This document shows positions 52,313 through 60,541 of a stretch of 64,000 bases of DNA, piece by piece (positions within the stretch are counted from its first letter, which is position 1; every line of letters begins with the position of its first letter). The notes beneath the pieces were generated by a model. That model saw only the letters and a list, made by a program, of their open reading frames with translations, did no database searches and was not told where the DNA came from. The position numbers and the translations under genes were made by a program. Source of the DNA: Aminipila luticellarii (GTDB lineage Bacteria; Bacillota; Clostridia; Peptostreptococcales; Anaerovoracaceae); assembly GCF_004103735.1 (NCBI RefSeq), contig NZ_CP035281.1:1550001-1614000 (forward strand). Reading direction: 5' to 3'.

Positions 52313-53059
52313 CTATGCCTCGTAATGAAACATATTTAAAAACTGTTTTGCTCTTTCCGTCTGCGGAGACTCAAAGAACTCCTGCGGTGTATTTTCTTCC
52401 ACGATGATCCCTTTATCCATAAAGAGAATTCGATCTGCCACGGCTCTGGCAAACTCCATTTCGTGGGTAACGATCAGCATCGTCATCCCGGATTTTGCCA
52501 ATTCCAATAGGACCTGCAGCACCTCCCGAACCATTTCCGGATCCAGTGCAGCTGTCACTTCATCAAACAGCATGACATCCGGATGCATGATCAGCGACCG
52601 GACAATAGCCACTCTCTGCTTCTGCCCTCCGGACAACTGTCTGGGATAAGCGTTCTTCTTTTCAAAAAGTCCCACTCGTTTTAAAAGCTCTTCCGCTTCT
52701 TTTTCAATCTCCTGCTTCTGCCTGCCCTGAGCCTTCATTGGCGCCAGAAGAATGTTTTCCATGATGGTCAGATGCGGAAATAAATCATAGCTCTGAAACA
52801 CCATTCCAATTTTCTGACGGATTAAATGCATTTTTTTCTTCTGCGCCGAAATTTCTTCGCCGTGAAAAATAACCCTGCCCCCGTCAATGTCCTCCAGTCC
52901 GTTCAGACAGCGAAGAAATGTACTTTTTCCGCAGCCGGAAGGTCCGATTATGACTACCACTTCCCCTCCTGTCAGAGAAAAGGAAATATCCTTTAAAACT
53001 TCCTGATTATCAAAAGATTTATGCAGATGCTCCGTCTGCAATAAAATATCCTGTTTCAT
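52313..53059 (-). CDS. Polar amino-acid ABC transporter ATP-binding protein
   Basis: A 248-residue ATPase with Walker [13 protein letters not shown] (about 38-49), Q-loop [12 protein letters not shown], signature [15 protein letters not shown] (about 143) and Walker [15 protein letters not shown] with the following His in IVTHEMEFA. It belongs to the GlnQ/TcyC type that drives polar amino-acid uptake. It lies between the second permease and the receptor, with AAGG before the ATG. Confidence 0.93.
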   Translation of the reverse strand: MKQDILLQTEHLHKSFDNQEVLKDISFSLTGGEVVVIIGPSGCGKSTFLRCLNGLEDIDGGRVIFHGEEISAQKKKMHLIRQKIGMVFQSYDLFPHLTIMENILLAPMKAQGRQKQEIEKEAEELLKRVGLFEKKNAYPRQLSGGQKQRVAIVRSLIMHPDVMLFDEVTAALDPEMVREVLQVLLELAKSGMTMLIVTHEMEFARAVADRILFMDKGIIVEENTPQEFFESPQTERAKQFLNMFHYEA

Positions 53060-53070
53060 ATTGCCCTACC

Positions 53071-53748
53071 TTAATACTTTAAATTTTTCTCCAATTTACC
53101 TGCCATGAATGAAAAGAAATAACAGATAACAAAATACATGATAAAAATAACACCGTAAACCCAAAGCGCTGCCGTCGGAGTCGTATATCGGGAAGCGTCA
53201 ATAATTTGCTTGCCCACCTTTACTACTTCCACAACACCAATCAGCACCACTAAGGAGGTCGTCTTGATCATTCTGGTCAACAAATTAATGGCCAGCGGAA
53301 TCAGCCTGCGTACAATCTGCGGAATAATGACATAAAAATATACCTGCATCTTCGTAAGTCCAAGCCCGTAGCCGCTTTCATACTGGTGCTTCGGTATGGA
53401 GATCAAGGCACTTCTGATCAGATCTCCTATTTCTGCTGTTCCCCAGAATGTAAAGACGATCACTGCCGCCATCTCACCGGACATGTTGATTCCAAAAGTT
53501 TTCGCTGCTCCAAAATATACGAGGAACAGCAGAACCAGCTGTGGCATGATTCGAACAAACTCCAGATAGATTCTGCACAGCCCCTTAATTATTTTTTGGT
53601 GCATATTCATCAGCATGCCGAACAAAAGGCCGAGGGGGATCGACAGTCCCATTGAAATCAGAGCAATTCGCAAGGTGACCCACAAACCGGCGCAAAGCCG
53701 TAAAAAATTATTTCCCTGAAAAAGTACACTAATTCCCAAATCCTGCAT
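53071..53748 (-). CDS. Polar amino-acid ABC transporter permease (second)
   Basis: A 225-residue permease of the His/Glu/Gln/Arg/opine family with about five helices. The EAA-loop motif lies around HQYESGYGLGLTKMQVYFYVIIPQIVRRLIP (only in part a consensus; key residues Glu-Ser-Gly, Leu-Gly, Pro-Gln). AAAGGAGGG precedes the ATG. It overlaps the upstream permease gene by 20 bases. The two permeases likely form a heterodimer. Confidence 0.92.
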   Translation of the reverse strand: MQDLGISVLFQGNNFLRLCAGLWVTLRIALISMGLSIPLGLLFGMLMNMHQKIIKGLCRIYLEFVRIMPQLVLLFLVYFGAAKTFGINMSGEMAAVIVFTFWGTAEIGDLIRSALISIPKHQYESGYGLGLTKMQVYFYVIIPQIVRRLIPLAINLLTRMIKTTSLVVLIGVVEVVKVGKQIIDASRYTTPTAALWVYGVIFIMYFVICYFFSFMAGKLEKNLKY

Positions 53749-54388
53749 ATCGAACCCTCCTTTCCAAAATGGAGCACAGCACGGATATCGGCAGCAATAT
53801 GATCAAATAAGCCGCCACCAGCATCAGTAATGCTTCATCTGTTTTATAATAAATACCGATCAGGTCCTTCGCCACAAACATTAAATCTGCCAATGCTACC
53901 GCACTAAATACAGAGGTTTCCTTTATAAGGAAGATGATGTTGGCGCAAAAAGCCGGGACACAGGTGGATATTGCCTGAGGCAGCACCACATACCGAAATA
54001 CCTGAAATCCTGTGAGTCCCAAACTGGTTCCCGACTCCGTCTGAATCTTAGGCACACTTTCCAATCCAGCCCTGAATGCCTCTTCCATATAACTTCCTCC
54101 CTGAAAGGTCAGCCCAATGATCGCACAACCTAAAGAGCTGATGGCGATTCCCAGCTTGGGCAGGCCGAAGTACAGAAAAAACAGCTGAATCAATAAAGGC
54201 GTATTTCTGGATAATTCAATATACGCACTGACGATTTGACTCAAAATCGGTATCCTCGTATATTTAATCAAGCTGCATAGGAACCCTACCAGAATAGATA
54301 AGCCAATCCCGATAAATGCAACCTTTAAGGTAAGTTCTGCCGCTTCCACATAAAGCGGTATATGTTCTACAATAAATTCAAAATCCAT
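53729..54388 (-). CDS. Polar amino-acid ABC transporter permease (first)
   Basis: A 219-residue permease of the same family (YIELSRNTPLLIQLFFLYFG about 66-85; EAA loop around ESGTSLGLTGFQVFRYVVLP). It is the first structural gene of the operon; AGGAG lies 9 bases before the ATG. A leader peptide and intrinsic terminator lie between it and the promoter, so its expression depends on read-through. Confidence 0.92.
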   Translation of the reverse strand: MDFEFIVEHIPLYVEAAELTLKVAFIGIGLSILVGFLCSLIKYTRIPILSQIVSAYIELSRNTPLLIQLFFLYFGLPKLGIAISSLGCAIIGLTFQGGSYMEEAFRAGLESVPKIQTESGTSLGLTGFQVFRYVVLPQAISTCVPAFCANIIFLIKETSVFSAVALADLMFVAKDLIGIYYKTDEALLMLVAAYLIILLPISVLCSILERRVRYAGFGN

Positions 54389-54412
54389 ATTCTAATTCTC
54401 CTGAGCTTAAAA

Positions 54413-54440
54413 AAGGCAAGTGCATTTCTGCACTTGCCTT
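54413..54440 (-). terminator. Attenuator terminator upstream of the cysteine-type ABC operon
   Basis: On the minus strand AAGGCAAGTGCA pairs perfectly with TGCACTTGCCTT around a 4-base loop, followed by six T. It lies 48 bases after the leader-peptide stop and 24 bases before the first permease ATG, so it would stop RNA before the operon unless bypassed. Confidence 0.88.
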
Positions 54441-54488
54441 CTATCATTTCATATTGCCGTCTGCCACACAGACTAGAAATCAGACAAA

Positions 54489-54581
54489 TCAGATGCACAG
54501 GAAATAATGGTTGCTCATACAACAACAACCACATCCAGACATCATCATTTCATTTATTGTCTGCTTAACACTGGTGTACAT
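54489..54581 (-). CDS. Cysteine-rich leader peptide (attenuation uORF)
   Basis: A 30-codon reading frame with AAAAGGAG 7 bases before its ATG, placed between a consensus promoter and an intrinsic terminator. Residues 12-14 are Met-Met-Met. Residues 16-22 read GCGCCCM, with Cys codons at 17, 19, 20 and 21 (all TGT) and another Cys at 29. The peptide has no known domain. Such a run of one amino acid in a short leader is the mark of transcription attenuation: scarce Cys-tRNA would stall the ribosome on these codons. The downstream operon is a cysteine-type ABC importer, which fits. Translation of the peptide itself is not proven. Confidence 0.75.
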   Translation of the reverse strand: MYTSVKQTINEMMMSGCGCCCMSNHYFLCI

Positions 54582-54616
54582 GACGTTTCTCCTTTTCATA
54601 TATTTCATACTGAAAT

Positions 54617-54637
54617 TATATGATATATTATCATATA
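54617..54637. repeat. Perfect dyad over the -10 of the cysteine leader promoter
   Basis: TATATGATA-TAT-TATCATATA, nine-base arms with a three-base centre. It covers the -10 box and is a candidate repressor site. Confidence 0.55.
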
Positions 54638-54653
54638 AAAAAAACGATGTCAA
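54625..54653 (-). promoter_or_regulatory. Consensus promoter of the leader/ABC operon
   Basis: On the minus strand TTGACA (54648-54653), 17 bases, TAATAT (54625-54630). RNA would start near 54618, about 37 bases before the leader ATG. Confidence 0.85.
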
Positions 54654-54682
54654 TATGATTTTTCATTTTTACATAAAATCCT

Positions 54683-55189
54683 TCAAAATATCTTAGTATA
54701 TTGACCATATAAGCATGCTCCCAATACCATGCATACGACCGTTTCCATCACGCTGTTCGTCCGAATACTGAGCAGATGGAATCTTTTGCGGGAAAGCGGC
54801 CATAGCCACATAATTCCCTGAACATTAAGGGTATCTAAAATCAAATGGGAAATCATGCCCGGTATAAATCCCTGTATAAAAATCCCGGCAGGATATGCCC
54901 TATTCTGCAGCCAGAACTGATTGAGCAGGCTTAAAAGAATGCCGGCGATCAAAACAAAAACAGGCGTATGTATGGCTCCTCTGTGTTTAAACAATCCGGC
55001 AGTAATATTTGCTGCCACCGGAGCCTTATGCGCGATCCAGCTTTGTCTGTGGTCAATATCCGGAAACAGAGAGCCGAGTACCGCTCCTGCCATAACCGTA
55101 GCCTGTTGAGCAGGTTCCGTTATATTACCCGCAGCAATTACAACAAGGCCGGCAGCAACCCCTCCCAAAGAATGCGTTATATAATTCAT
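54683..55189 (-). CDS. YdjM-like membrane-bound metal-dependent hydrolase
   Basis: A protein of about 168 residues with the family N-terminus NYITHSLGG (His6), the acidic GSLFPDIDHRQSW (about 40-52), HRGAIHTPVF (about 69-78) and SHLILDTLNVQGIMWLWP near 118-135. These His/Asp positions bind metal in DUF457/YdjM proteins. Four to five membrane helices are predicted. The substrate is unknown; a phospholipase-like role is suspected for the family. Start ATG 55189 follows CAGGAG; an ATG 12 codons earlier lacks one. Confidence 0.8.
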   Translation of the reverse strand: MNYITHSLGGVAAGLVVIAAGNITEPAQQATVMAGAVLGSLFPDIDHRQSWIAHKAPVAANITAGLFKHRGAIHTPVFVLIAGILLSLLNQFWLQNRAYPAGIFIQGFIPGMISHLILDTLNVQGIMWLWPLSRKRFHLLSIRTNSVMETVVCMVLGACLYGQYTKIF

Positions 55190-55211
55190 GTTTTCTTGTC
55201 TCCTGAAATAA

Positions 55212-55253
55212 AAGCACCCCTCCAAAAGCTTCTTTCCTTGGGGAGGAGCGCTT
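55212..55253 (-). terminator. Intrinsic terminator of the DUF1015 gene
   Basis: On the minus strand AAGCGCTCCTCC pairs with GGAGGGGTGCTT (two G-U pairs) and is followed by a T-rich run, 24 bases after the stop codon. Confidence 0.7.
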
Positions 55254-55276
55254 ATTTTGTTCCTAACGATAAAAAT

Positions 55277-56518
55277 CTACAGTCTGTGCATAAACAGACC
55301 GCTTCCCAGCTTCGGCTCGAACCAGGTGGATTTAGGCGGCATGACCATATCGTTATCCGATACGGCAAGCAGATCTGAAATATCTACCGGATGCACGGCA
55401 AAAGCCACCGTCATATCCGTTCGAACTCTTCTCTCCAATTCCTCCAGACCTCTGATGCCTCCTACGAAATCGATTCGCTTGTCCGTTCTGGGATCTTTAA
55501 TTCCGAGGATCGGCCCAAGAAGATGGTTTTGAAGAATAGAAACATCCAGAGAATCAATCACATGATCCGGTATGATCTCCGGTTTCGCCGTAACCTTGTA
55601 CCAGGTGTCCTCCAAATACATCCCAAAGATATGTTTTTTCTCCGGCCTGTATACAGCCTGTCCCATTTTTCCCACTTCAAAGCCCGCTTTTTCCACCTGT
55701 TTCAGGAACTGCTCCGCAGAGCTTCCGTTTAAGTCTTTTACCACTCTGTTGTAGTCAAAAATCTTTAAATCGTTATCTGGGAACAGAACCGCCATAAAGA
55801 AATTAAATTCTTCCTCGCCGGTATAATCCGGATTTTCCTCTCTTCTCTTTAGCCCCACCTTGCATGCCGATGCACTCCTGTGATGGCCGTCTGCAATATA
55901 CAGTGCAGGGATTTCTCCAAAGATTTCAGTCAGAGCCTGAATCGTCTTTTGCTCATTCACTGTCCAAAGTACATGCTCTATCCCATCCGCCGTTTTAATC
56001 TCGTAAAGGGGGTCATGGCGGGATATCCATCCCTCCACAAGGCTTCTGATCTTTTTATTGTCTCTGTACGTCAGGAAAACCGGTTCTGTGTTGGCGTTGC
56101 ATATATCAAAATGATGAATTCGGTCCAATTCTTTTTCTACTCTGGTGAATTCGTGCTTTTTAATCACATTGTTCATGTAGTCGTCTACAGCGACGCACCC
56201 AACAATGCCCACCTGGGCTCTTCCGTCCATCACCTGTTTATATAAATATAAAACGGGCTTTTCTTCTTGCACGAAGATCCCATCCTCTAAATTCTGTGCA
56301 ATATTTGCCTTTGCTCTTTCATACACACAAGTGTCATAGGGATTTTCCTGCTCCGGCATATCGATTTCTGACCGGCATATATGCAGGAAGCTGTATGGAT
56401 TTCCATCCGCCATACTGGCAGCTTCTTCTCTGTTCATGACATCATATGGTAAGGATATGACCTTATCTGCGTATTTTTTATCTGGTCTTATTGCTTTAAA
56501 TGGTTTAATAATTGCCAC
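55277..56518 (-). CDS. DUF1015 family protein
   Basis: A 413-residue protein matching DUF1015: IIKPFKAIRPDKKYADKVIS with LPYDVMNREEA at the N-terminus, YIADGHHRSASACKVG (about 212-227, His-His-Arg-Ser like a ParB-type nucleotide site) and a C-terminal FEPKLGSGLFMHRL. The DGHHR-S motif resembles the CTP/ATP site of SerK/ParB-like kinases, and some relatives act as free-serine kinases. The start is GTG with GAGGAGG 8 bases upstream. It is a single gene between the cmk/nrdR pair and the YdjM-like gene. Confidence 0.85.
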   Translation of the reverse strand: MAIIKPFKAIRPDKKYADKVISLPYDVMNREEAASMADGNPYSFLHICRSEIDMPEQENPYDTCVYERAKANIAQNLEDGIFVQEEKPVLYLYKQVMDGRAQVGIVGCVAVDDYMNNVIKKHEFTRVEKELDRIHHFDICNANTEPVFLTYRDNKKIRSLVEGWISRHDPLYEIKTADGIEHVLWTVNEQKTIQALTEIFGEIPALYIADGHHRSASACKVGLKRREENPDYTGEEEFNFFMAVLFPDNDLKIFDYNRVVKDLNGSSAEQFLKQVEKAGFEVGKMGQAVYRPEKKHIFGMYLEDTWYKVTAKPEIIPDHVIDSLDVSILQNHLLGPILGIKDPRTDKRIDFVGGIRGLEELERRVRTDMTVAFAVHPVDISDLLAVSDNDMVMPPKSTWFEPKLGSGLFMHRL

Positions 56519-56559
56519 GATTTTTTACCTCCTCTTTTCTGTATAATTAAAGTGTGAAA

Positions 56560-57237
56560 TTACCTTCCACACCTTACCAAATCAATGATCTTCCTGGTTA
56601 CCTCTGAAATGCTCATGCCCGTCGTATCCAATTCTACAGCGTCCTTTGCTTTTCTGAGAGGGTTTAATTTCCTCGTTGTGTCGTGATAGTCTCTTTGTTC
56701 AATATCCTCTAATACCTGCTGGAATGTGCTCTGCTGACCTTTTTCCTGAAGCTCTTTGAATCTTCGCTCGGCCCTTTCCTCCGATGAAGCCGTCAAAAAA
56801 ATCTTAAATTCAGCTTCCGGCAGAACATTGGTTCCAATATCCCTTCCATCCATCACAACGCTTTTTTTCTGTGCCATTTTTCGTTGAAGAGCAACCAATT
56901 TCGTTCGGACTTCCGGCAGTGCGGAACAGACGGAAGCCATTTTGGAAGCTTCCGGTGTGCGAATTTTATCATTAACGACCTCTCCGTCTAAAAGGGTATC
57001 CCCCTTTTCAAAATCAACCTCTGTTTCCTCCAGAAGCTGCCGAAGGGCGTTTTTATCCGTCAGATCCACCTGATTCTGCCCCAGCTTATATCCGATAGCT
57101 CTGTACATAGCCCCTGTGTCTATATAATCAATCGATAAAATCTTTGCCACTTCTTTTGCAATCGTACTTTTGCCTGCCCCGCTGGGACCGTCTATTGCAA
57201 TGTTAAACTTTTCATTGGTATTATTCATATCTTTCAT
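56560..57237 (-). CDS. cmk: Cytidylate kinase
   Basis: A 225-residue kinase for CMP/dCMP. P-loop IAIDGPSGAGKSTIAKEVAK (about 13-32), YIDTGAMYRAIGY (about 38-50), VVMDGRDIGTNVLPEAEFKIFLTA (about 127-150) and the lid with ERAERRFKELQ are all present. It lies 5 bases after nrdR. The first ATG (57237) has GAGG rather far upstream; an ATG three codons later is possible. The ispH-rpsA genes that often follow cmk are not present. Confidence 0.94.
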   Translation of the reverse strand: MKDMNNTNEKFNIAIDGPSGAGKSTIAKEVAKILSIDYIDTGAMYRAIGYKLGQNQVDLTDKNALRQLLEETEVDFEKGDTLLDGEVVNDKIRTPEASKMASVCSALPEVRTKLVALQRKMAQKKSVVMDGRDIGTNVLPEAEFKIFLTASSEERAERRFKELQEKGQQSTFQQVLEDIEQRDYHDTTRKLNPLRKAKDAVELDTTGMSISEVTRKIIDLVRCGR

Positions 57238-57242
57238 TCGTA

Positions 57243-57710
57243 TTATTTATGCCTCTTCCCGTTTTCCAGTAATTTTTCTATCTCCGAAACAAATGTCTTG
57301 ACATCTGTGAACTGCCTGTATACAGACGCGAATCGTACATAGGCTACCTCGTCCAGCTTTTTCAGCTGCTCCATGATGAGTTCCCCGATAAATTCGCTTT
57401 GAACTTCCTTTTCCATCAGATTATTCAGTCCCCGTTCGATTTCACTGACGACCTTTTCAATTTCCACCATGGGAACAGGCCGCTTTTCACAGGCCTTGAT
57501 GATGCCGTTCAGCACCTTGTTTCTGTCAAATACTTCTCGTCTCCCATCCTTCTTAACCACCATAAGAAGCATTTCTTCCACTTTTTCATACGTCGTAAAT
57601 CTTTTATTGCAATTTTCACACTCTCTTCTTCTTCGAATAGCATGTCCTTCTTCTGTAGGCCGTGAGTCAATAACTTTCGTATCTGGATTTTCACAAAATG
57701 GACATCTCAT
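57243..57710 (-). CDS. nrdR: Transcriptional repressor NrdR
   Basis: A protein of about 155 residues with a zinc ribbon (Cys3, Cys6, Cys31, Cys34 in RCPFC...CENC) and an ATP cone (about 49-139). It senses (d)ATP and represses ribonucleotide reductase genes; none of these lie in the window. The start is ATG 57710, with GGGGGTGA before it. An in-frame ATG ten codons upstream would give a non-family extension. It is co-transcribed with cmk. Confidence 0.94.
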   Translation of the reverse strand: MRCPFCENPDTKVIDSRPTEEGHAIRRRRECENCNKRFTTYEKVEEMLLMVVKKDGRREVFDRNKVLNGIIKACEKRPVPMVEIEKVVSEIERGLNNLMEKEVQSEFIGELIMEQLKKLDEVAYVRFASVYRQFTDVKTFVSEIEKLLENGKRHK

Positions 57711-57849
57711 TATGTCACCCCCATCAATATAAAAACTCATGCATTTATTCTTCCTGCTGCCAAATCAACATAGCCCTGCCTTATATTTTACTATATATTG
57801 TGTACTTTGCAAAGAAATTATTGTATTAAACCGGGATTTCATACAAGTT

Positions 57850-58104
57850 TTATTCGATCAGGGTTTCAATGTTGACCAGAATCACATCATCTCCTATGGT
57901 TTTAATATTTTCCCACCGGATCACATAATCCTCTTCGCTCCTGCCAAAAATATTAAAAAAGTTTCTGGGCGAAGGAATGACAATCCCTTCAATTGTCCCC
58001 TCTTCAAGGTTTATCTCTATATCGCTTACATAACCCATACTTCTGCCATCGAAGATATTTATTACTTCCTTATTTTTGATGTCTTCCGTACTTGTCACTC
58101 TCAT
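57850..58104 (-). CDS. YlmC/YmxH family sporulation-associated PRC-barrel protein
   Basis: An 84-residue single PRC-barrel domain: NKEVINIFDGRSMGYVSDIEI (about 12-32), then GTIEGIVIPSP and a C-terminal EDYVIRWENIKTIGDDVILV. This is the YlmC/YmxH family, common in spore formers and often near sigG or the ftsZ-sigE-sigG region. Here it lies about 1.4 kb downstream of sigG. AAGGAGG is very near the ATG; the GTG two codons later has better spacing and may be used. The function is unknown. Confidence 0.82.
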   Translation of the reverse strand: MRVTSTEDIKNKEVINIFDGRSMGYVSDIEINLEEGTIEGIVIPSPRNFFNIFGRSEEDYVIRWENIKTIGDDVILVNIETLIE

Positions 58105-58159
58105 TTCCTCCTTCTACCATGTAAATTCATCCTTAAGCCTGTACTTTTACAATATATGA

Positions 58160-58190
58160 AAAATGCTATGGAATTATTCCATAGCATTTT
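58160..58190 (-). terminator. Intrinsic terminator of the FKBP-like lipoprotein gene
   Basis: AAAATGCTATGGAAT and its exact complement, 15 bases each, adjacent with a one-base centre, with T-run on the minus strand. Confidence 0.8.
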
Positions 58191-58217
58191 GATGATATTT
58201 TCTTATTACGTGCCGGC

Positions 58218-59348
58218 TTATGCCTTTTTTTCTGCGGTATCCGCTGCCGGTACAATTTTGGCATGATCCACAGCAAACTGGATCACTTCTTCAAGCAAAA
58301 AGCTCTTCATGAGATTATCCTTACCCACATATTCCTCGAAGGATTTGCCATACTGCTGCTTAAACGCTTTTTCATCTGTAACGCCCTGATCCTTCTTAAA
58401 ATCTTCCATCTTCTGCTTATATTCTTCATCGGATATGGTAATGTTCTCAGCCTTGGCAATGGAGTACATGACCATTTCTTGTGATACAATGGCTTCTGCA
58501 TATTTCTGTAAATACTCCTGATATGCTTTTTCGTCCATGCCTGCATATTGCTTTACAAAATCCTTCAGTTCCATACCGTACTGCTTTGCATAGGATTCAT
58601 AATACTGTTTATTGGTTTCCTTGCAGGCCGCAATTTCCTTTTCCGGGTATTTCAGTATTTTAGCATTGTCCATGATCTTTCCCCAGATTTGATTTCTCAT
58701 TTCTTCCTCAGCTGCCGATTTCTTTTTCGCATATAATTCTTTTTTTACGCTCTTTTCATACCCGGCTATGGTGGTTTCCTTACTGTGCGCCTTTACGAAA
58801 TCAACATCATATTTAGGCGTTTCCGTCACCATGATTGCACTTAGGGTCACATCAAAATCAACATTCTTTCCGTTGAGCTCCTCTTTTCCGTAATCCTGCG
58901 GGAATTGCAGGTTCAGTGTTTTCATTTCTCCTACCTTCATACCGATGACACCGTCATCGAAACCGGGAATATATCCGCTGCTTCCCAAGGTTATGGTCGT
59001 TCCGTCTGCTCCCGTGCTCCCGCCTTCAAAGGCCTTTCCGTTCAGCTTGCCGCTATAGGCAATTTTGACACTGTCTCCCTTTACTGCTGTTCCTTCTTTC
59101 TTTTCCACCTGTTTAGCAGCAGCCTTCACTCTGCTTTGAATCTCAGCCTGAACTTCGTCATCCGTTACACTGACTTTTGTTTCTGTCGCCTCAATACCCT
59201 TGTAATCCCCCAGTTTTACATATTCTGATAAATCGTAGTCCGAATACGGCATAACGTATTTGTCGCCGCATGCTGCCAGCGATAGAGTTAAACATGATAT
59301 GAGCAGTAAAGCCATCCATTTTGTTTTACCGTTGTTTTTTTTAATCAT
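58218..59348 (-). CDS. Trigger-factor-like FKBP peptidyl-prolyl isomerase lipoprotein
   Basis: A protein of about 376 residues with a lipoprotein signal peptide (basic start, hydrophobic core, LAAC with Cys27). An FKBP domain (about 85-165: GDSVKIAYSGKLNGKAFEGG, GYIPGFDDGVIGMKVGEMKT) is followed by a long charged helical C-terminal region (about 175-350) like the chaperone arms of trigger factor. The ribosome-binding N-terminal domain of true trigger factor is replaced by the lipid anchor, so it should act outside the membrane, folding secreted proteins. Start ATG 59348 has AAAGG 10 bases upstream; earlier in-frame ATGs at 59375 and 59357 are less well placed. A strong terminator follows. Confidence 0.87.
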   Translation of the reverse strand: MIKKNNGKTKWMALLLISCLTLSLAACGDKYVMPYSDYDLSEYVKLGDYKGIEATETKVSVTDDEVQAEIQSRVKAAAKQVEKKEGTAVKGDSVKIAYSGKLNGKAFEGGSTGADGTTITLGSSGYIPGFDDGVIGMKVGEMKTLNLQFPQDYGKEELNGKNVDFDVTLSAIMVTETPKYDVDFVKAHSKETTIAGYEKSVKKELYAKKKSAAEEEMRNQIWGKIMDNAKILKYPEKEIAACKETNKQYYESYAKQYGMELKDFVKQYAGMDEKAYQEYLQKYAEAIVSQEMVMYSIAKAENITISDEEYKQKMEDFKKDQGVTDEKAFKQQYGKSFEEYVGKDNLMKSFLLEEVIQFAVDHAKIVPAADTAEKKA

Positions 59349-59451
59349 TTCATCCATGCCTTTCTTCTTTTTCATTTTGACTATATTGTCACAGCCCGTA
59401 TTTAGTCATTATATTACATTATGTAGTAAAATAAAAGGCTTTTCATTCAAA

Positions 59452-59473
59452 AGCCCGGTATATTCACCGGGCT
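59452..59473 (-). terminator. Intrinsic terminator of sigG
   Basis: AGCCCGGT and ACCGGGCT, a perfect stem with a six-base loop, with TTTT following on the minus strand, 50 bases after the sigG stop. Confidence 0.7.
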
Positions 59474-59525
59474 GTGGTAAAATTCCTATTTTTAACTGTT
59501 CAAATAGGACCTGCATTTCAACTCT

Positions 59526-60296
59526 TTAAACATATTTCCGCATATACTTCAGAGCGTTTTTTTCCAGCCTGCTCACCTGAGCCTGACTGATAGAAATTTC
59601 TTCTGCCACTTCCATTTGTGTCTTTCCCTCAAAGAACCGCATGGTCAAAATATGCCGTTCTCTCGGTGTCAATTTTTTCATGGCTTCGGAAAGAGATAAG
59701 TTTTCAATCCATCTTGCATCTGTATTTTTCATGTCCTTTACCTGATCCATGACATAGATGGCATCTCCGTCGTCGTGAAATACCGGCTCAAACAATGAGA
59801 TCGGCTCCTGAATAGATTCCAGTGCCAGCACCACATCTTCTCTCTCCATTTCTGTTTCCTTGGCAATTTCGGCCATGGTAGGCTCTCTTTGCAGCTCTCT
59901 GGAAAGCTTTTCTCTGGCCTGCAATGCTTTGTACGCTGTGTCCCTCAGCGATCTTGAAACTCGGATCGGATTATTATCTCTAAGATATCTCCTGATTTCA
60001 CCGATGATCATCGGCACTGCATATGTGGAAAATTTTACGCCGTGCGAGGTATCGAAATTTTCCAATGCTTTAATTAATCCGATACATCCCACTTGAAATA
60101 AATCATCGGGGTTCTCTCCCCGGTTATTGAATCTCTGAATAACGCTGAGCACTAATCTGAGATTTCCCTTGATGAATTCTTCTCTAACCTCTTTATCTCC
60201 CCCTTTGACAGCCTCTATCATTTTCATCATTTCTGCATCCTTGTAAACAGGCAGCTTAGCTGTGTTCACACCACAGATTTCAACCTTGTTCGTCAT
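59526..60296 (-). CDS. sigG: RNA polymerase sigma-G factor
   Basis: A 256-residue late forespore sigma factor. The N-terminal VEICGVNTAKLPVY is a sigma-G hallmark. Region 2 reads FIKGNLRLVLSVIQRFNNRGENPDDLFQVGCIGLIKA (seen in parts), then FSTYAVPMIIGEIRRYLRDN and, in region 3, PIRVSRSLRDTAYKALQARE. Region 4 ends ISISQAQVSRLEKNALK. It drives spoVA and other forespore genes. GGAGG precedes the ATG by 8 bases. The sigE/spoIIGA genes that usually lie upstream are not here; instead a divergent diaminopimelate dehydrogenase gene follows. Confidence 0.96.
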   Translation of the reverse strand: MTNKVEICGVNTAKLPVYKDAEMMKMIEAVKGGDKEVREEFIKGNLRLVLSVIQRFNNRGENPDDLFQVGCIGLIKALENFDTSHGVKFSTYAVPMIIGEIRRYLRDNNPIRVSRSLRDTAYKALQAREKLSRELQREPTMAEIAKETEMEREDVVLALESIQEPISLFEPVFHDDGDAIYVMDQVKDMKNTDARWIENLSLSEAMKKLTPRERHILTMRFFEGKTQMEVAEEISISQAQVSRLEKNALKYMRKYV

Positions 60297-60379
60297 AAAT
60301 AAGGTCCTCCGAATCCCTGCTTGCTCCCCTTTAGCAATTTGGTTTACTGTCCCAAAAGGACGTTCTGTGACCTATCATT

Positions 60380-60409
60380 ATTTATGTGCAAAACTGGTTA
60401 AATTTATAC
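60380..60409 (-). promoter_or_regulatory. Candidate sigma-F-type promoter of sigG
   Basis: On the minus strand GTATA (60405-60409), 15 bases, GCACATAAAT (60380-60389), near the sigma-F pattern GYWTA-N15-GGnnAnAnT. The second G is missing. It lies 84 bases before the sigG ATG. Confidence 0.4.
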
Positions 60410-60541
60410 GGGTTCTAAAAAAAAATTGTTGGATTGTCCGGCAAAATACAGTTCTATTCTCAACGGCAATTTTAATATAATGTAGGATTCGAAAATGTTG
60501 CTGCGTATATCATTTAAATTATATTTGATAGGAGAAAGAAA

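Noticed and set aside
54511-54696. A 61-codon plus-strand frame across the cysteine-leader region
   Set aside because: It overlaps the promoter and leader on the other strand, lacks a ribosome site and resembles no protein. The minus-strand leader has promoter, ribosome site and terminator in order.
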